From Flavobacterium gelidicaeli (GTDB lineage: Bacteria > Bacteroidota > Bacteroidia > Flavobacteriales > Flavobacteriaceae), in NCBI RefSeq assembly GCF_013294005.1, contig NZ_JABSNK010000009.1, forward strand, positions 1-64,000: a stretch of DNA of 64,000 bases, given 5' to 3'. The notes below the pieces were generated by a model. That model made no database searches and was not told the DNA's origin. It saw only the letters and a list, made by a program, of their open reading frames with translations. Made by a program: the position numbers and the translations under genes. Shown piece after piece: positions 61,193 to 64,000 of the stretch (position 1 is its first letter; each line of letters opens with the position of its first letter).

Positions 61193-61846
61193 CTAATATT
61201 CAACTTCCAACTCATTTTCTACTCTCCATACTCCAGGTGCATAATAAGCTGTTGTTTTAGCTTTATCTTTTTCTTTTAATGAATGCACTTTACCTGTGAG
61301 TTTGATAGTATGGCCATCAGCTTTTACAATAATATCTTTAGCATCAATATCAGCCGAACGTTCAAATGCCTTTTTAATTTTTTCTTTAATATCAACAGCA
61401 TCTACTGTATTTTTAAGAGTAATATTATTCACTACATAATGAACCCCAGTTAGCGTTTCTACAGCTCTTTTAGCAGCATTTTTTTCAAAATCCCATAGTA
61501 CCTCACCGGTCAAATAAACCCATCCATTTTCGACTTTAACCTCAATTTTATTTTCAGGTACAGATATATTCCATTTTAAGGCATTAACTGCTGCAGTAGC
61601 TATTTCAGTATCTGATTTATTAGAATTCGTACCATATTTAACCGCTATCTCTTCAGCTACTCCTTTTACCCCAACTACACTCCTAGCCGCCTTTTCTGCT
61701 TCTTGTTTTTTTACATAGCTGTCTACGGTTCCAGATAGTGTCACAATTCCATCTTTTACAATTACTCCAATTTGAGTTTCGTCAATACTTGGTTGCCATT
61801 GTAATTCTTCCAAAACATTTTCTTTAATACTAAGATCTGTTCTCAT
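61193..61846 (-). CDS. triple BON-domain protein
   Basis: A 217-aa protein of three BON domains (about 3-70, 77-145, 150-217). Each has the pattern of a helix, then V.V..G.V.L.G.V and a helix with A...A....GV. There is no signal peptide, unlike OsmY, so it should be cytoplasmic. BON domains are thought to bind phospholipid surfaces; proteins of this layout are general stress proteins in many bacteria. It has its own operator-promoter and terminator. Confidence 0.9.
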   Translation of the reverse strand: MRTDLSIKENVLEELQWQPSIDETQIGVIVKDGIVTLSGTVDSYVKKQEAEKAARSVVGVKGVAEEIAVKYGTNSNKSDTEIATAAVNALKWNISVPENKIEVKVENGWVYLTGEVLWDFEKNAAKRAVETLTGVHYVVNNITLKNTVDAVDIKEKIKKAFERSADIDAKDIIVKADGHTIKLTGKVHSLKEKDKAKTTAYYAPGVWRVENELEVEY

Positions 61847-61881
61847 ATTTTCTATTATTTAAATTATGAATAATTATAGAC

Positions 61882-61924
61882 CAAATATATAACGATTATA
61901 AAGCATTGACACTGACCCACATCA
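61882..61924 (-). promoter_or_regulatory. regulon operator plus promoter of the BON-domain gene
   Basis: Minus-strand direction: TGAT-GTGG-GTCA (61924-61913), 23 bp, TATATTTG (61889-61882; full match), about 36 nt before the ATG at 61846. Confidence 0.82.
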
Positions 61925-62014
61925 GCACACCGTTATTTTATAAAACTTTAAAAAAGGATAAAAATCATTGCACATTTTATTTTTGTGAAAAATAAAACTA
62001 GCGCAATCAAAAAG

Positions 62015-62046
62015 AAAAAACCCAAATAGAATAACTTCTATTTGGG
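62015..62046 (-). terminator. intrinsic terminator of dps
   Basis: Perfect 11-bp stem CCCAAATAGAA (62021-62031) / TTCTATTTGGG (62036-62046), 4-nt loop, minus-strand T tract (62015-62020). Confidence 0.88.
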
Positions 62047-62085
62047 CTAATAAATTGTTTTTTAGTTACAATTATTGCAACAATT

Positions 62086-62562
62086 TTATTTTAAATGAGA
62101 ACGCAACATCCAAGCGGTTTTTTCATGTTGTTCCATTAATCCTGTGATATAATCGCTAATTCCATCAGCCTTCATTTTATCAGCAATGGGTTTTATCTCT
62201 TCTCTGATAAATACAATAATGCTTTCGTGATCTTGTAATAGCTCAGCAAAGATACTTTGGCTATCATTTTTACCCTTTGTTTCTTCCGTAAGATGCGTCA
62301 ATTCTAAATATTTCTTCAAAGTGGCAGGTACATAATGACCTAACGCACGTATTTTTTCGGCTACGGTATCAACAGTTTCTTGTTGTTCTTGGTATAAAGT
62401 TTCTAAATATAAGTGTACAGAGTGAAAATCAGCTCCTTCAATATTCCAATGGAAATTAAGTGTTTTTGAATACAATATAAATTCATCTGCCAATATCTTT
62501 GACAATTGGTCAGCGATTGCTTGTCTGTTTTCAGTTGAAATTCCGATGTTTGGAGTTTTCAT
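62086..62562 (-). CDS. dps: Dps-family ferritin-like DNA-protection protein
   Basis: Dodecameric iron-storage and DNA-protecting protein. Ferroxidase-site residues are visible in KTLNFHWNIEGADFHSVHLYLETLYQEQQETVDTVAEKIRALG (His, His, Asp/Glu ligands across the dimer), and the C-terminal helix has EQHEKTAWMLRSHLK. The 158-aa length is standard. It lacks a long Lys-rich N-terminal tail, so direct DNA binding is uncertain. A perfect regulon operator-promoter lies 29 nt upstream of the start. Iron oxidation by peroxide limits Fenton damage. Confidence 0.95.
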   Translation of the reverse strand: MKTPNIGISTENRQAIADQLSKILADEFILYSKTLNFHWNIEGADFHSVHLYLETLYQEQQETVDTVAEKIRALGHYVPATLKKYLELTHLTEETKGKNDSQSIFAELLQDHESIIVFIREEIKPIADKMKADGISDYITGLMEQHEKTAWMLRSHLK

Positions 62563-62590
62563 TATTTTTCGTTTTAAATTTATAATTACT

Positions 62591-62633
62591 CAAAGGTATT
62601 ACTGTTCTAAAACAATTAAAATGACCTAGATCA
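62591..62633 (-). promoter_or_regulatory. regulon operator plus promoter of dps
   Basis: Minus-strand direction: TGAT-CTAG-GTCA followed by TTTTA (62633-62622), 23 bp, TACCTTTG (62598-62591; full match), 29 nt before the dps ATG. Confidence 0.85.
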
Positions 62634-62737
62634 GTCTTGGATATTTTTTTAAAATAGTGTTCTCTTTTCTTTTTCAAAAAAAGGAATTTAGCTTAAATAC
62701 TACAAGTAGTGTAGTTTTTCGGTAGAATAAGTAGCTC

Positions 62738-63253
62738 CTATTCTACACTCATCTCAATTACTGCTAATAAATTAGAAGCATCACCATCAAATTTATTTCC
62801 GTTAACAAAAAAAGAAGGCGTACCATTTACACCACTACGAATACCGCTTTCAAAATCATCATCAATTTTTTCGGCAATACTACTTAGTTGCATGTCCTTT
62901 TTGAATTTTTGGATATCTAATCCTAATTTTTCAGCATGGCTTATAAAATCATTGGGTTGTAAATACTCTTGGTTTTCAAAAATACTGTTGTGCATTTCCC
63001 AGTATTTCCCTTGTAATGCAGCGGCTTCTGCAGCTTTAGCGGCTTCACGAGCATTTTGATGCATTTCTGATAAAGGAAAATTACGAAATACAAATTTAAC
63101 TTGGTTTCCAAATTCCTTTATTATTTTTTCTACAACTGGATGTGCTGCACCACAATGGCCGCATTGGAAATCTCCAAATTCTACGATTTCTAATTTAGCG
63201 TTTGAATCTCCTTTAATGTGATCTTTTTTATTAACGTCTGGATGTAAACTCAT
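62738..63253 (-). CDS. cytoplasmic DsbA-family thiol oxidoreductase
   Basis: Thioredoxin-fold protein of 171 aa. The active site is FGDFQCGHCGAAHP (CGHC), and the cis-Pro loop is NGTPSFFVNG. A helical insertion typical of DsbA/FrnE-like proteins lies between. There is no signal peptide, so it acts in the cytoplasm rather than in periplasmic disulfide formation. It starts 10 nt after the peroxiredoxin gene, which suggests that it reduces or works with that enzyme. Confidence 0.88.
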   Translation of the reverse strand: MSLHPDVNKKDHIKGDSNAKLEIVEFGDFQCGHCGAAHPVVEKIIKEFGNQVKFVFRNFPLSEMHQNAREAAKAAEAAALQGKYWEMHNSIFENQEYLQPNDFISHAEKLGLDIQKFKKDMQLSSIAEKIDDDFESGIRSGVNGTPSFFVNGNKFDGDASNLLAVIEMSVE

Positions 63254-63263
63254 TTTCTTTTTT

Positions 63264-63722
63264 TTATTTGTTCATATTTTCTAAAGCTTCTAAAATACCA
63301 TCGGCGCCAGGGTTTTCTTCATTTGGAGATACAAAACTCCATTCGATAACTCCTTCTCTATTAATTACAAATAAAGCTCGTTTGGATTGTCCTGATTTTT
63401 CATCATAAGCACCGTAAGCTTTTGAAACGGCTCCTTTTGGTTCAAAGTCGGCTAATAAAGGGAAATGTAAATTTCGTGATGCTGTAAAAGCATTATGGCA
63501 CCATACACTATCTACTGATATGCCAAATATTTCGGCGTCATGCTTTTTAAAAAATTTAAGTGTTTCGTTGTATAAAGCCATTTGATCGCTACAAACCGGA
63601 CTCCAATCTGCGGGGTAAAATGCAAGAATTACATTTTTTCCTTTCATGTCTGCTAAAGATATTTTTTTATCAGGTGAAGCGTCTAAAGTAAAATTAGGTG
63701 CGATATCGTTTTTCTGTAACAT
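63264..63722 (-). CDS. peroxiredoxin (AhpE/Prx-like)
   Basis: Thiol peroxidase of 152 aa. The peroxidatic Cys is in YPADWSPVCSDQMALYNE (about residue 44), in the usual PxxxS/TxxC-like setting, and a further Cys in SVWCHNAF (about 70) might resolve it. RALFVINREGVIEWSFV is the conserved C-terminal strand. It is the first gene of a two-gene operon with the DsbA-like protein. A full -7 element lies 70 nt upstream, without the regulon operator. Confidence 0.9.
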   Translation of the reverse strand: MLQKNDIAPNFTLDASPDKKISLADMKGKNVILAFYPADWSPVCSDQMALYNETLKFFKKHDAEIFGISVDSVWCHNAFTASRNLHFPLLADFEPKGAVSKAYGAYDEKSGQSKRALFVINREGVIEWSFVSPNEENPGADGILEALENMNK

Positions 63723-63791
63723 ACTATTTTATTATTTTAATTAAACATTAGAAACAAATCAACTTTTCATTTGTCTCTTTAAAATCATATT

Positions 63792-63799
63792 CAAATATA
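63792..63799 (-). promoter_or_regulatory. -7 promoter element of the peroxiredoxin operon
   Basis: TATATTTG on the minus strand (full TAnnTTTG). The position where the regulon operator should be (63823-63834) holds no match, so this operon is probably controlled differently from its dps neighbour. Confidence 0.45.
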
Positions 63800-63883
63800 A
63801 CCATTGTAATCCCAATGATAATTATGGAATTGTAAGCTTATATTACTTCATTTACATAATTTCACAACTATTATAAATGTCAA

Positions 63884-63918
63884 AAAACAGCTGACCAAAA
63901 TCGTGACGCAGCTGTTTT
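63884..63918 (-). terminator. terminator of the gene entering from the right
   Basis: AAAACAGCTG (63884-63893) and CAGCTGTTTT (63909-63918) form a perfect 10-bp stem; six T residues follow on the minus strand. Confidence 0.75.
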
Positions 63919-63941
63919 ATATCAAAGTTTATGCTATTCAA

Positions 63942-64000
63942 TTAATTTATTTTTATATCCTGCAATAATTTAAAAACAGTTTTCCAACTAATATTTAGTT
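63942..64000 (-). CDS. 3' end of a minus-strand gene cut by the window edge
   Basis: One minus-strand frame reads 18 residues (ending WKTVFKLLQDIKIN) to a TAA at 63942-63944, 24 nt before a strong terminator on the same strand. Too short to identify. Confidence 0.45.
   Translation of the reverse strand, partial: LNISWKTVFKLLQDIKIN

Noticed and set aside
63823..63834. Expected operator position upstream of the peroxiredoxin operon
   Set aside because: The -7 element is perfect but the bases at the operator position do not match TGAY-N4-RTCA, so the operon was left out of the regulon.

Overview
The window looks like the chromosome of a Flavobacterium-type Bacteroidota. It is very AT-rich, has SusC/SusD pairs and a hybrid two-component (HTCS) regulator, secreted glycosidases ending in type IX secretion (T9SS) sorting domains, and promoters of the Bacteroidota type (-7 element TAnnTTTG). 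I see no rRNA, tRNA, CRISPR, transposase or phage gene.

Left part, 0.4-24 kb: a xylan/xylose locus, nearly all on the minus strand. A divergently encoded LacI-type regulator (XylR, 22365-23387) sits beside xylB-xylA, a sugar/proton symporter, a TalC-type transaldolase, a split transketolase, a Gfo/Idh/MocA oxidoreductase and a mutarotase. Next come an HTCS sensor/regulator, a SusC/SusD pair, a surface glycan-binding lipoprotein and a GH10 xylanase lipoprotein. Together they take xylan from outer-membrane capture to pentose-phosphate intermediates. A ChrA-type transporter follows at 23.6-24.7 kb.

Middle, 25-32 kb: two large secreted cellulases (GH5 and GH9-CBM3) carry the same InlB-like repeats, the same unknown module and T9SS tails. 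A 1.8 kb gene-free AT-rich stretch lies upstream of them.

33-45 kb: a carbohydrate and stress group with GH15 trehalase/glucoamylase-like enzyme, topoisomerase IB, fused OtsAB, DUF421 protein, GH130 enzyme with a GT4 fusion protein, and an SRPBCC membrane protein.

45-64 kb: what I consider the main discovery. There are two PAS-histidine kinase / REC-Crp/Fnr fusion pairs. One kinase has a PAS domain very like the haem PAS of FixL, with the His and Arg at the FixL spacing. Around them, nine sites of the form TGAY-N4-RTCA (the core of a FixK/FNR box) each lie exactly 23 bp upstream of a -7-like element and point at a gene: PRPP-synthetase-like small protein, mlaEFD transporter, Lys-rich protein, MscS-HK-regulator operon, sigma-like factor operon, hydroxyacyl-CoA dehydrogenase, BON protein, Dps, and an unannotated 22-codon gene. 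This puts the operator at about -41, the class II activator position, and no -33 element is evident. I read it as a compact oxygen- or redox-responsive regulon in which FixL, FixJ and FixK functions are collapsed into a kinase plus one fused regulator. The operator geometry is directly visible; the oxygen signal and the assignment of regulator to operator are inference. The window ends with a peroxiredoxin-DsbA-like pair and the tail of a further minus-strand gene.
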